Part shown: positions 1 through 11,100 of the stretch, one piece after another
Position numbering within the stretch: the stretch's first letter is position 1
How the letters are laid out: each line of letters opens with the position of its first letter
NCBI GenBank assembly: GCA_001970855.1
Contig: LSSN01000393.1
Coordinates: 2,556 to 40,623, forward strand
Origin: Smittium culicis
Taxonomy: Eukaryota; Kickxellomycota; Harpellomycetes; Harpellales; Legeriomycetaceae
Reading direction: 5' to 3'
Length of the DNA stretch: 38,068 nucleotides
Position numbers and translations under genes: made by a program
Notes under the pieces: model-generated
The model's database searches: none
The model's input: only the letters and a program-made list of their open reading frames with translations
What the model was told of the DNA's origin: nothing

Positions 1-3000
1 CGCTGTTATTATTAGAATACACTATATTTTCAATCAAATTATCAGACAAATGAGCTGAAATAAGTATGCGACCTGATTTTTCGCTTTCTGACTCACCATC
101 AACTAATGTTAAATGTCTAATATATAAAAAAGGTTCTAATTTAGGTATGTACGCTTATAGTGTTATTTTTATTTTTTAGATTATATTTCTGACAATAAAA
201 AGTAAAAAAAAAATTACCTTCCAAACGAACCGTATGCCCCAAAGTTTCCAATAGTTGTATTTAAACTAAATCTGTAATCTTTGTCTACTGAAAACCCGTA
301 CACCATGCCTATTTTGTTTGTTCTATCTTTCACTTGTACATCATCAGAAGTAGTATGTTTTTTTGCACTACCAAAATTTGAGCTATCTCGGCTACTAGCT
401 CTTTTATCATTATATGTCCTATGACCAGGGCTACCAATAGCCAATAAATTTACAAAGTTATTATCGTATACTTTTCTAAATGACGCTACAGTTGAGCCGA
501 ACCAGCCATAAGGAGATGGGCTAGGACTAGATATTACAAGGTTTAGTTTTAATTTATTTGAAGAGATATTGGTTTTATTATATGCATGGCTGTGCATACT
601 AGACGAAAATACAAGAACAGCGCCAGCCTAGAAAAATTAAAAAAATAAAAAGAATTAAATAATCGTAATTAGTATCAAGTAAATTGGCTTAGAAATGGAG
701 AGACAACTAATTATTTTAGTATAAAAGTAAGAAGAAAAGAAAACCTGATCAAGATGCTTTTTAAAATTGGTAAGAGGCGCGCCGACAATCAGATCTTTTA
801 TTCCATTTCCATTTAAATCTCCAGAGAACAAATTATCGCCTATCCTTATACCATTGAGTGCATGTTTATTAATAAATTCAATTCCAATGTTTTCAGAATC
901 TATGATTTGATCAGGTGTACTAGACAAGCCAGTATCTTTATTTCCAAAATATATGAAAATTTTCCCTCTATTTTTAGCCATCATACCATACACCCAAGGC
1001 GCGCCTACTACAAGATCATCAATACCGTCATTATTTATGTCCAATGTCAATAGAGAAGCGCCAAACATTGAGAATTTGTCTATAGATGAAAAACTGATAC
1101 TCTCTTCAAATACTTTATTCTTATAACTAGACTTTTCTGATGTGGGCAAAAAAATAGTGCGCTTAGATATTTTTTCTATCTGATAATCTTTTTTCGAATC
1201 AGTAAAAGAGTCCATGTCAGAAATGAACACAGCACCAACTTGAGATTTAACGGCCTTATCAAAATAAAAAGGCGCGCCAATTGCTGAAACGGAATAAAAA
1301 CAAAGGTTACATTAAATTAAAATAGTTTTATAATGTAAAAAAGTTTAATTAATTATTATGATATGTATATTTACAGCTAAATATTAATGTAAAAAACATA
1401 CCTATTTGCGATTTGTTGTTTCCTGCAAAGTCACCAAATGCGATAGATTTACCAAGCAGCGAGTAAGGGGCAAGGGTGTAAATGAGCGACTGTTTTGACG
1501 CCAGTTCATCAATTGATTCACATCCGTCAGTACTTTGCGGATAAGATGTTTTATTTGGGGTATTTCTAGAAAAATCTTTTAAAAGTGAAAAATGTTTCTG
1601 ATCTCTTTTATTGTTAAAGTTTTTGTGAGTCTCTGGCGAAGCTAATTTAGCTTTGATGTCACTATTAGTTTCAAAGTCAGTTTTATTTAATTTCTGAGAC
1701 GAATATGAGTTGATAAAATCTTGTGACAATGAAAATTCAGTGAATCCGTTTTTATTCTGAACTACGTTTACAACTGAGCTTATAGGACCCATGTTTTGCA
1801 AGCCATAATTTATAATTTTATCAATAGTTCTTGCATTAGTTCCTTTATCTAAATTACTATTAGTTTTCGGGTTGCCTTTCCCAGGATCAATTCTATAGTC
1901 GAAAACTAGACATTTACAAGTTCTATTATTATTTTCAATCCAACCAGAAATGCAATTCCAACAGTTATAGGTTTGAGTGGACATAGAGTATAATCCTATA
2001 AGAATAAAAGACGAGGTGTATGGTAAGAATGTTAACTAAAAATGAGCAGAATGTCGATATAAATTTTAATTAAATATAAGGATTTCAAAAAAAAAAACAT
2101 ACCTCCACGGTAATAGGTATCAAAAAGGTCCGTCATAAGCGATGACTAAATGTAATGTTGTTAAATAAGTACAAATTAAAAAAAAGAACGAATGTAATTA
2201 TGACTCTAGAGTTAGTATATGCTCGACTAAAATGATACAGACCTTTGAAACATATTTTTGGTATAGAACGTCTCCAAAATTCTAAAAAAGAGGGATTAGA
2301 ATTTAAAAAAAAAAAGAAATAGCTATATATTTTAAATATAGAACTTTCTGTAAAAATAAATTATGAGAAGTGGAAAAGAGCAGACCTTGACTGCTTGCAT
2401 TGCATAGTATTGTCTAGTCATACAAGTTTCGAGAGAAAATTTAGTGACTGTCATATTCATTAGGTTATAGGTCTCGATAATGAATGGTGTGGGCAAAATC
2501 CATTTATTCTAGTGGTTAAAAAACGTTTTTTTAGAGCAATAACATATTTTTACATCGAATTAGCTTTTATTTAATTGGAATTTTTTTTTAAAAATCCAAA
2601 CAATTCAAAGAATTGATATATATAATAAAAATAGGCTTACTTTTATATAATCTAAATTATTTATAGTTTTCATAAAAAAATCGCCACCGATATCAAGAAT
2701 ATTGTGAAAGTCGCCCGTGTTATTAAACTCGACTTTTCCGATCATATTCATAAACCCATCGGGCATGTGCATGCTGTGCCAAGATTCATCAGCTACTTGG
2801 TGAGCAGCAATCCCGTAAATAAAAGAAATGATTATCTAAAAATAAGAATAAAAAGCTTTTATTTTATCTAATATCGGCCCTACTATAAGGCAAGGGTATT
2901 TTCTAGACTATAAAGGTACACAAATCTACAAAAAATATTTCTAAAATAAAAAAAAAGAGCTATGAGATTAGTTATTACCTTTGCATCCTCGTTGTAAGGC

Positions 3001-3335
3001 TTTTTGTATTTTGTATTGAATAGTGTAATAGCAGTTTCTAGAAAAGGGGTCCAATGTGCAGCTTCTGCTTCGAGGTCAGAGTTCAAGCATCCATACCCCC
3101 AATCGGGAAACAATACACCAGTTTGTAGAGGCGATATATTTTCGTTAATTATTCTGCTGAATAGTATATTATCAGCAGAATCAGTATCGGCTGAAAGGGC
3201 ATCGAACCATACGCGGGCTCTTTCGGCCACTTCGTTATGAACGGCAGGGCCGCATGATCTGGCGTAGCTTATGAGGAACGAAAGTACTATTAAAGAATAC
3301 AATTTGAGGTTGTAAATGAGCTTAAACACAGCCAT
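1..3335 (-). CDS. GPI-specific phospholipase D-like secreted protein, 9 exons, 3' part beyond the window
   Basis: Predicted to hydrolyse GPI anchors outside the cell or in the secretory pathway. Exons read on the minus strand: 3335-2979, 2835-2641, 2508-2386, 2281-2243, 2145-2103, 1995-1402, 1283-745, 627-218 and 116-1 (open at the edge). All introns are GT-AG with consistent phases; introns 3 and 4 begin GTCTG. Residues 1-27 form a hydrophobic signal peptide ending before SCGP. The zinc-dependent phospholipase C-like domain shows H33 (AVHNEV), D78 (FPDWGYGC), H94 (HWTPFL), H131/D135/H139 (AAHQVADESWH) and GDFH near 160. These match the ligand pattern of mammalian GPLD1. The second half has FG-GAP beta-propeller repeats: AFGDFAGNNKSQIAIGAP, DINNDGIDDLVVGAP, DLNGNGIKDLIVGAP and a weaker LLAIGSP. 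ATG 3335 is chosen because the signal peptide follows at once. The family is well known in animals; presence in a fungus-like genome is less usual. Family assignment is firm, substrate is inferred. Confidence 0.88.
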
Positions 3336-3639
3336 TTTCTATAGTTTCAAGGTTTTTGATAACAGGAATACAAATTAATGAGTGTTATGCGAGTCTGAAT
3401 ATTTTCAGAATAGTGGCCATATGATATGATTTTAGCTTATAATGAAAGTGTATGTAGTAAGAGTAAAAAAATCAAGTCTAGTATATTAAGTGTAGTTTTG
3501 AAGGAGATATATGTTGCATTAAGGTCTGCGACATTATATAACTAGGAGATACCAAATACATTACTAAGCATATTGGTAATAAGTATGAAAGCGCTGATAT
3601 TTGCATCTGACCCATTAATGGAGTGAAACATAAAAAAAA

Positions 3640-3790
3640 AAGCGCCCTTCACATAAAGCCGGCACAATTAAAGCCACAGAGAAACTATGTGCAAAGGCAA
3701 TTTCGTTTTTAACTGTAGCTTACACTTCTGCGTTTCAAAATCCAATAATGATTCTGCCTTCTTATGCAAAAAAGCGAGCTAGTCAATGAA
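3640..3790 (+). pseudogene. Possible relic coding fragment of unknown origin
   Basis: A stretch with more G/C than its surroundings stays open for about 48 codons from the A-run near 3645 to the TGA near 3787. It includes TIKATEKLCAKAISFL and FQNPIMILPSYAKK. It has no start codon of its own and no recognised domain. It may be a transposon remnant or chance. Only the open frame and composition are seen directly. Confidence 0.2.
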
Positions 3791-5212
3791 ATTAAAGCTA
3801 TGGGAAATTATTTTTTTAGGCAAATAAACAAAAAATCCTAAAAGCTTTATTTCAATTTATTTACCTCCTATTTGTTCTTGAATGAACAACTTTTTTATTT
3901 TTCAGAGATTCGCTTTCTTATTAATAATATAAAAATCGTAATATTTTATTATTCGATGCTAATATAAATGCTTGAATTAAATTCCACAATTATATAAATT
4001 GCCAAGCTGAAACAAATTTAAAGCTACTGATAAGCTTTTAGGTATATTCTATTATATATTTTGTATTTGGAAAGCTCACAAGAGGGTCGGAGCTCGTATT
4101 ACTGGTTAAGATTTTTGATTATGCGGATTGGATAAAATTAATGTCTGTATCAGTAGGTTCACTCAATAGCACTTTCTTTAGAATTCAAAAATATGTCCGA
4201 AGGGAAGGGTAAATTTAATAAAGGTAATGTTTCTCGAAATGATTTCCAAATAAGAAATGTTACAGCTGATATTATACTCTAAGCCTCTCCTACCCTTGTT
4301 AGGGTAAATTCAATACTTGCCAGAGATTTTGATTCCACTTATTTCAGTACTTATTCCAAAATTTTGGAGCTTTTTGTTTTTTTAGTAATGATAGGACATT
4401 ATTAAAAAACCAGATTTTAAAAAAATGTCTAGTAAAGATTTGATAAAAAATAATTATCAGTATATTAACTCGCATTAAATAGTTAAATTGGTCAGTATTT
4501 TAATATCGAATTTTGATACATGCAGATATAGTACTTTTCAATTATACTTTCGATATTGACACTATAAGTTGATTCTTGAAAATTCAAGCATGATACCAAG
4601 AGTCAGACATATTAAATACATAATATTTAATATCCCTTAAATCGCCATTATTCAAAATGGGAAAATAAAAGCTATAGATTAATTACTCGTTTTGATTTAA
4701 TTTAATTTAATTTAACTATATAGCTCTAGGGTAATCTTGGTGTATATAGGTATTAATATAAAGGATATATCTTATATTTTAGTTTTTATAGTTAGTATAT
4801 AAGTAAATGGTTTTTCTTCACATGTAGTGAACCATCTCTTTAAAAATATAAATTTGATATTATCAAACATGTTTTTCATATCAAATATAAATCATATCAC
4901 ATACCGTTTAACTTGGAGAATTTTAAACGACTTTTTTATCACAATCAACTCGTATACGTATAATAATTAATAGTATTAGTTCAAATCTGCTATGTCAAAA
5001 TCTAAGAGCTATACGACAGGTCATTGATTTTGATAACAGTCATCAATAAATACACCAGAAAAATTATAGATTTCTTGATATTTTAATAAACACAACCAGT
5101 TTAATCAATGTTATAAATCTGAAATATTCTTGAAATTTAGATGGTGAACTAGTGCTATTTTAAACCATAAAAAACATTATACTTTAAAATGTATAAAGAA
5201 AGATAAGTTTTA

Positions 5213-5311
5213 ATGATTAGACAAAAAGCAGCATTAAGTCTTGATTTTGTGCGAGATGGGTATGAACGAGATAGTATGGTCATTGAAAAGCTTAGAAATT
5301 CAGGCGCCTAG
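5213..5311 (+). CDS. Small open frame, 32 codons, unrecognised
   Basis: An ATG-to-TAG frame whose product, MIRQKAALSLDFVRDGYERD followed by 12 more residues, has a varied, protein-like composition unlike the flanking A/T-rich DNA. No family was recognised. It could be a relic of a larger sequence or chance. It lies about 700 bp upstream of the enoyl-CoA hydratase gene. Confidence 0.15.
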   Translation: MIRQKAALSLDFVRDGYERDSMVIEKLRNSGA

Positions 5312-5337
5312 TAACAGATGCAATCAAATTTATTATT

Positions 5338-5412
5338 AGAGTAAACTAGCAGTTATTTGTGTAAATAAAATCCGAGAATTAAAAAAAAGGAAAAAAAAAG
5401 AGTAAACTAGCA
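5338..5412. repeat. 14-bp direct repeat, two copies 61 bp apart
   Basis: AGAGTAAACTAGCA occurs at 5338-5351 and again at 5399-5412, separated by an A-rich spacer. It could be a footprint of insertion or slippage, or a pair of protein-binding sites in the divergent promoter region. Only the identity of the copies is seen. Confidence 0.5.
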
Positions 5413-5929
5413 AGTGCTGCGAAGTGGAAGCCTTCAAACATAAACATTATATCAATCTGAGCAAAAGGCGTAAACTAAATTTAAAATAAAAAATGCTAAA
5501 AATATTAATTATTATATTCAGAAAAAAACGTTTTCCTATTCGCCCAAATACAAAGCCTCCTCATTTTCAGACAATTGAAAAGATCTGAAACTTGGTTTTA
5601 ACACTACTAATTCAAATTTACCCTGTTCACTAACTATTCCCTCGCTGCTAAATTATTTTATACTACTTGTGATGTACAGAGGTAAATTCATGGTTTTGTT
5701 TTCTCCACGACAAACCCCTTAATCCCGTTTTTTGCCTATTTTGCTTCTATTGACTCGGCATCAATATTTGAACTACGACTTTATTGCTCAGTCCCATAAT
5801 AAACACTTTAGTATGAAGTATCATATTTATAATTCGTTTAGATCATAATTTTTAACCCGATTCTCATCTCAGGTAGATATTTTTATATATCCAGCTTAAA
5901 ATATTTATCTCTTTAAAAGCCACAACATT

Positions 5930-6022
5930 TACTCTCAATATCCTTACTCCTTTTTTATAGCTTTGCCAACCCTTTAAATATCTTAGGCTTCACCTCTTTC
6001 CCACTCATTTTATATTGTCAAT
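5930..6022 (+). promoter_or_regulatory. Pyrimidine-rich leader of the enoyl-CoA hydratase gene
   Basis: The 90 bases before the ATG at 6023 are rich in C and T runs (CTCCTTTTTT, CACCTCTTTCCCACTC), a pattern common just upstream of starts of well-expressed fungal genes. A TTTAAATAT element lies about 50 bases before the ATG. The transcription start is not determined. Confidence 0.35.
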
Positions 6023-7193
6023 ATGTCAAGAAACTACTCCTGTATACTAGTCGAACAAGATGGTCCAGTAGGCATCATTAAACTTAATAGACCAGAAGCT
6101 TTGAATGCGTTGAATGATGTTATTACTTCTGAACTTGTACAGGCTTTGAATGCTTTTGACTCTGATGGCAACATTGGCGCTATCGTCATCACCGGAGGCG
6201 ACAAAGTTTTCGCAGGTATGTCTATTCAGAATTAATATCCATACACACCCTTACATTCTATATTTATATCATTATGAGTAAACTATGTATTTATCTATAT
6301 CTATGCATATTTTTTATTTAATTTTAGCTGGTGCTGATATCAAAAAGTTCGAGAATCGTACTATGACAGACATGATTAAAAACGATGTTCTTGATTGGTC
6401 TTCAGGAATCAGAGCCATTCGCAAACCCCTGATCGCTGCTGTCAATGGTTATGCCCTTGGTGGCGGTTGCGAACTATCAATGATGTGCGATATCGTCTTT
6501 GCCGGTGAAAAAGCTCTCTTCGGTCAACCAGAAATCAACCTTGGTATCATCCCAGGAGCTGGTGGAACCCAAAGACTCGTCAAAGCCATCGGAAAGTCAA
6601 AGGCTATGGAAATTTGTCTTACTGGCTCAGTCAAACTCAACGCTCACGAAGCCCATGCTGCTGGTCTTGTTAGTGGTGTCTACCCAGTCGACCAAGTGCT
6701 CAAACAAGCCATCAAAACAGCCAAAATTATTGCCAGCAAAGGCCAAATTGCTGCCTCTCTAACCAAATCTGCCATAAACCAATGTAAATTTTAATCTTGT
6801 CCCTATAATTATATTTAAACCCGCTACAATTCCCTTTTTTTTTTTAGATTTTACAATTACTATTTTTATTTAATTTTTTCCTCCCTTTTTCTCTAGCATT
6901 CGAAGTTTCTCTAGAAAGCGGTCTCTTGTACGAACGCAGACTCTTCCAAACTGCCTTTGGAACTGTAAGATACTTAAGCACCAAATCTTTTTATCTTAAA
7001 AGAATACATAAAACTCTTCACATTACTAATATACCCTACAAATGTTTTTTTTCTTTATACCATCATCATTTTTTTGAACTTATTTACTATTTTTTTAACC
7101 AAAAATCGCCTGCATTCTATTAAATAGGAGGATAGAAAGGAAGGTGTTGACGCATTCATCAAGAAAAGAGTTGCCAAATTCAGCCACTTGTAA
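6023..7193 (+). CDS. Enoyl-CoA hydratase (crotonase family), 4 exons, 260 aa, probably peroxisomal
   Basis: Hydrates trans-2-enoyl-CoA to 3-hydroxyacyl-CoA in fatty-acid beta-oxidation. Exons 6023-6215, 6328-6783, 6897-6964 and 7128-7193 join in frame with GT-AG introns of 112, 113 and 163 nt and end at TAA. Family landmarks in order: LNRPEALNAL, ITGGDKVFA, AGADIKKF (residues 65-72), NGYALGGGCELSMMCD with catalytic Glu at 113, GQPEINLGIIPGAGGTQR with the second catalytic Glu at 133 (20 residues apart as in rat ECHS1), and C-terminal EDRKEGVDAFIKKR. Its closest resemblance is to mitochondrial short-chain enoyl-CoA hydratase, and its length equals the mature enzyme. However, residue 9 already belongs to the conserved core, so no presequence is visible. 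The last three residues, SHL, fit the PTS1 consensus. Peroxisomal location is inference; an unseen upstream exon with a presequence is the alternative. Start ATG 6023 is the only one that opens the conserved core. Confidence 0.93.
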
Positions 7194-8140
7194 CAATAAT
7201 AATTTTAGTGCTATTCAGACTCGTGCTGGTTTTACCAAATAATAAAATAAATATAATCAATTTATTACTTTTACTTTTTTTGCTGAATTCGGCAAGCTTC
7301 TTCATACTAATTAAAGTATTATTATTTAATATAAAATATCACAACAAAGATATTTTCCCTTGTTCATATTTTTTTATGAGATATTTATTAAAATTAATCA
7401 ACGGTTAACTAATCACTAAAATAACGTAAATTGTTATCTTTAAAAATAAGTAGATAAATTTTCTAAATAAGCTCATATATAATTCCTCTTTACTGCCCTA
7501 GCAGCTTTATATCTGCTATGAATTGATTTGTTGTTTTGATTTCTGGTATCTCCATTAAAAAACTCATAACAATAATTAATGATGAGTTAACATCAGATGA
7601 AAAAAAAAAAAAAACAATCATTTCCAGATCTGCTATTCATTTCTGTCTCGATTTCACTTATAACAAACATATCTGCACTAGTATAGATTTGGCAAATAAA
7701 CAAGTAAGGCCTTATAACTGACAATAATTTCTAATCCATTTTGTTCAGCTGTTAAGTATGACAGCCTTGAATATAGAAGTATCAGAAAATGGAAGAAGAG
7801 AATGTTGATTGAAGCTTTATGGAATAGCTACAATATTTATACTATTTCTGAGTAATTCGTTTATTTTTTTAAAAAATGATAGTTAACTATTATCCAGCTT
7901 AACGCAAAAGATTATAAAATATACACATTATTATTTTAATCACACTAAGAAAAAAAAAAGAAGATAAATTTACTCTAAAATCTATTAACAGCTTTAAATA
8001 CAAATACAGATTCAATTTCTAAAAAAAAAATAAATCTTTATAGGATATGGTCTGCCTAAGTGCAAAAAAATTATATTCATTAAAAAGTCTTTTTTTTTTG
8101 CTCTATATTTATACAATAAAATAAATAAATTGGAGCTTTT
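7194..8140. other. Convergent intergenic region
   Basis: About 950 bp of AT-rich DNA between the stop codons of the enoyl-CoA hydratase and INTS6-like genes. It holds both 3' ends and many A and T runs. Short open frames here (near 7208-7408 and 7536-7721) are low-complexity and were not accepted as genes. Confidence 0.6.
7241..7246 (+). terminator. Candidate poly(A) signal AATAAA of the enoyl-CoA hydratase gene
   Basis: AATAAA lies 48 nt after the stop codon, a normal distance. In such A/T-rich DNA the hexamer is common, so this is only suggestive. Confidence 0.35.
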
Positions 8141-11100
8141 TTATAACGAGTTCAGTTTAACAAGCAGCGATTCTAGTCTTGAAATAACGCTTCTACGTCT
8201 GAGAGGCTTCGCAGCCAATAAGCATGCGTTTGCTATTGCCTTTTTCTGGTCTTTGGTATAACTCACTGCTTCTGGGTTGAGCAATTCTAAATTTTCAAGC
8301 ACTAGCTCTTCGTTGTATTCTATAATTATAATTTAAATGTTTTGGTTAATAAAATATAAAACCTGATGTTAAACAGAACTTTTATACAATGCAAAAATAT
8401 TTTAAAAAAAAAGGCGCGCTTACTCTCCAGGTCTAATTTGATCTGTTTAATCAAGTAAAGCTTGAATTGGGCAGGCGTCTTTTTGGGCTTCAACGCTGCC
8501 TTTTTCTTTCTCCTACCAACAGGCGAAGAAGGTGCAGGATCTGATTTAATCACTTCTGTACCATCTTCAACTTTTAAAAGGTTCTCTTTCCCTATAGATT
8601 GATTTAGTTTATCATTTAATATTTCTGCATCTACTGCAACCTCTGCTCTTGATGATGCTCTAGTTCTTTTTGGGCTAGGTAATATGTTTTTTAAAAGCTT
8701 TGGAGCAATATTTAATATCTTTGAGTCTAAATTGGTATCAAGCTGTGTGCCTAGTATCGTCTTTGGGTCCGTGCTAATCTGCAAGGCATTTTCAATTTCG
8801 GGTATTTCTTTAGCACAATTTTGTTCATTCATGCTATTAGCTTGATTTGGAGAATCTTTTGAAGATTTTTTTAGATTATTATATGCTCTTGTAACTCTAA
8901 AAGGCTCAAAGCTTGATGTGATCTCATCATTTTCTTTAGAAATTATATCCACAAATAATCTCCTATCAGTGTCTATATCTGGAATGATATCAGTTTGATC
9001 GGAAATCGGCTCAGAAGAATTAATATTGTCTGCTTTTATAAATTCATCTCTGTTTATATCCGGTATTTGTACTTGTACTTCAACTAAAACGCGTTTAGAC
9101 GGTTCAGATATTTGTTCAGGCTCTTTGGCGTCAATTTTAGAGACTGGTTCTAGAATTTTTTCCCTCTTTGGTCTCTTAACAGGTTTATTATCTGACCATG
9201 GATTTATATTCCAAGACTCGTCACCTGGCTTCCACAACCCTTTCAGAGCTCTATATCTTGGTGCCACATTACGCTTTTGTATCCATCCAAATCTTGTATA
9301 CTGGGTAATTAGGTTTTTAGAGTTACTTTGTTCAATTGAGCTACTTTCATTGATTTGTGCTTCGCCGTCGATCTCAGAATTAGATTCTATTGAAAGAGGT
9401 AGCTGGTTCTCTATCACTTTGTTTGGGATTCCATTTGAAGCAGAAATGTCTCCAAGTATTAGTGGCTCTGAAGGTAATATGGTTTCATTTATGCTATTGA
9501 AATTCGAACTCTCGTCTATGACTTGGCCAGATAGGCTGCTACCTTTATTGATTAGCTTAGAACTTAAATCTTTTAAGTTTGTACTCCCTCTAGGGCTTAT
9601 TTTTCTAGGGTCAAGGTTTTGCAGCTGTTCGCCATTAGGGGGTGGGCTAGGGAATTGAACAGCAGGCTTGGGGATTTTGCGGTAAGGGTTTCCAAACATA
9701 GGCTTTCTTGACTGTTTAATCATCTCGTCATCCATTAACGGATCCCTGATCTCTTGAGCTTGCTTTCGTGCCATTGCTTGCTGATATAGTCCCATGATTG
9801 ATACTGGCAAATTATGTTTATCTCTACCGCTTTCCAATGCATCTTTAACCTCTGGGCTAAGTAACTCTGTATCGATGTATGAACTATTTTTATTAGGAAG
9901 TATATCTTTACTACCTGGGCTAGAATTTTTATTATTAGAGTCATTTTCTAATGAGATTTTTGGCAAAAATGAGTAATTTTTGTCGATTTTTGATGAAACT
10001 AAAATAACAGATTCGATGAAATTTTTTCTCATCGCAGACAAAGAGGTGATAATTTCATTCCTGGGTATGTCATAGATGTTAATTAATGGGATATCTGGCT
10101 CATTTTTAATAATAGGGTTGCTGGTAGTTTCTTTTTTGATTCTTTGTAGTATTGAGTCCCAATCATTCTTAGCAAGCTTCCGCTGGTCCATTGAAAACTT
10201 TTGGAAGTTGATGACTTGATTAGTATTTCCACAATTATCGCCTATAAGGCCTTTTGGCATTCCATATAGTAAAAATGCGCGCCTTAAAGGGATTGTATAA
10301 TAAGTAGGAGTATGAGTTAAGTATTCATCAAGTTCCAGCTTCCAGCTCTGGATTGTTCCAATTTTAGGGATAGATTCAAATCTTCTTAAGAGAATAAATA
10401 GCGCAGGATAGTTGTAAGGAAGTAAAAATAAATTCACGGCAGTTCTAGCAGTGTTTGCACGAAGTAGACCAAAAGGAAATCCTGCATTATTTGCCCTGTA
10501 TGAGTTTGCAACGTAAACGGGCCAGCATACCGGGGGACCATCAGGGTTTGATTTATATGCTGAGTTAGTTGCAGCGATTAAGTTTTGGCTTAGTTTTGAC
10601 GAAGGGTCTACTTGAAATTTATCAAAAGGAAATTTTGGAGGAACAGTCCACTGAATAGGCTGTTCGCTGTACAAGATTGTAGGCTGTGCTGGTCTATTAA
10701 ATGAGTTTGGGGTTGATCCTTCGGGTCCACCAATAATAGAATCCAACCAAAATGACTCGGGAATTGGAAAATATCCTGCTGAGCCATTTGAAATCATATT
10801 TGAACCAGTGCTAGAAATATACATTGAGTTTTTATTATTGACTATTGAGTTTGTTAATATGTTTGAGTCAGGTGCATATATCAAAACTTTGTTTTCCGAT
10901 TTGTTGCTACTAGAATGGGAGCTAGCTAGCTTTTCAAAATTTACAACTACTCCGCCTACTGATAACATTCCAGATCCTGAAGTTGATTTGGAATTAGGAA
11001 TTCTTTTTGTTGGGCAAATGCTTTCAACAAATTTCTGAGCCTGCTTCATATTTCCAACGTGGAAAATACCGCTATTCCCTATAAAGGCAGCATTTATGAA

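Larger units (their letters stand above)
3336..6022. other. Intergenic region between two divergent genes (GPI-PLD-like and enoyl-CoA hydratase)
   Basis: This 2.7 kb AT-rich stretch must hold both promoters. No intact gene was recognised. It contains two protein-like but very short open stretches (about 3640-3790 and 5213-5311) and a 14-bp direct repeat, listed separately. No tRNA-like or rRNA-like sequence was seen. Confidence 0.6.

Noticed and set aside
3004..3240. A 78-codon plus-strand frame
   Set aside because: Antisense to the first exon of the GPI-PLD-like gene, which has a signal peptide and conserved zinc-ligand motifs.
7208..7721. Two short plus-strand frames after the enoyl-CoA hydratase gene
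   Set aside because: Low-complexity Leu/Ile/Phe/Lys-rich products expected from A/T-rich 3' sequence, with no conserved features.
9026..9658. A 210-codon plus-strand open frame
   Set aside because: It lies fully antisense to the long INTS6-like exon; its Ser/Leu/Ile-rich product mirrors the codons of the real gene and has no family features.
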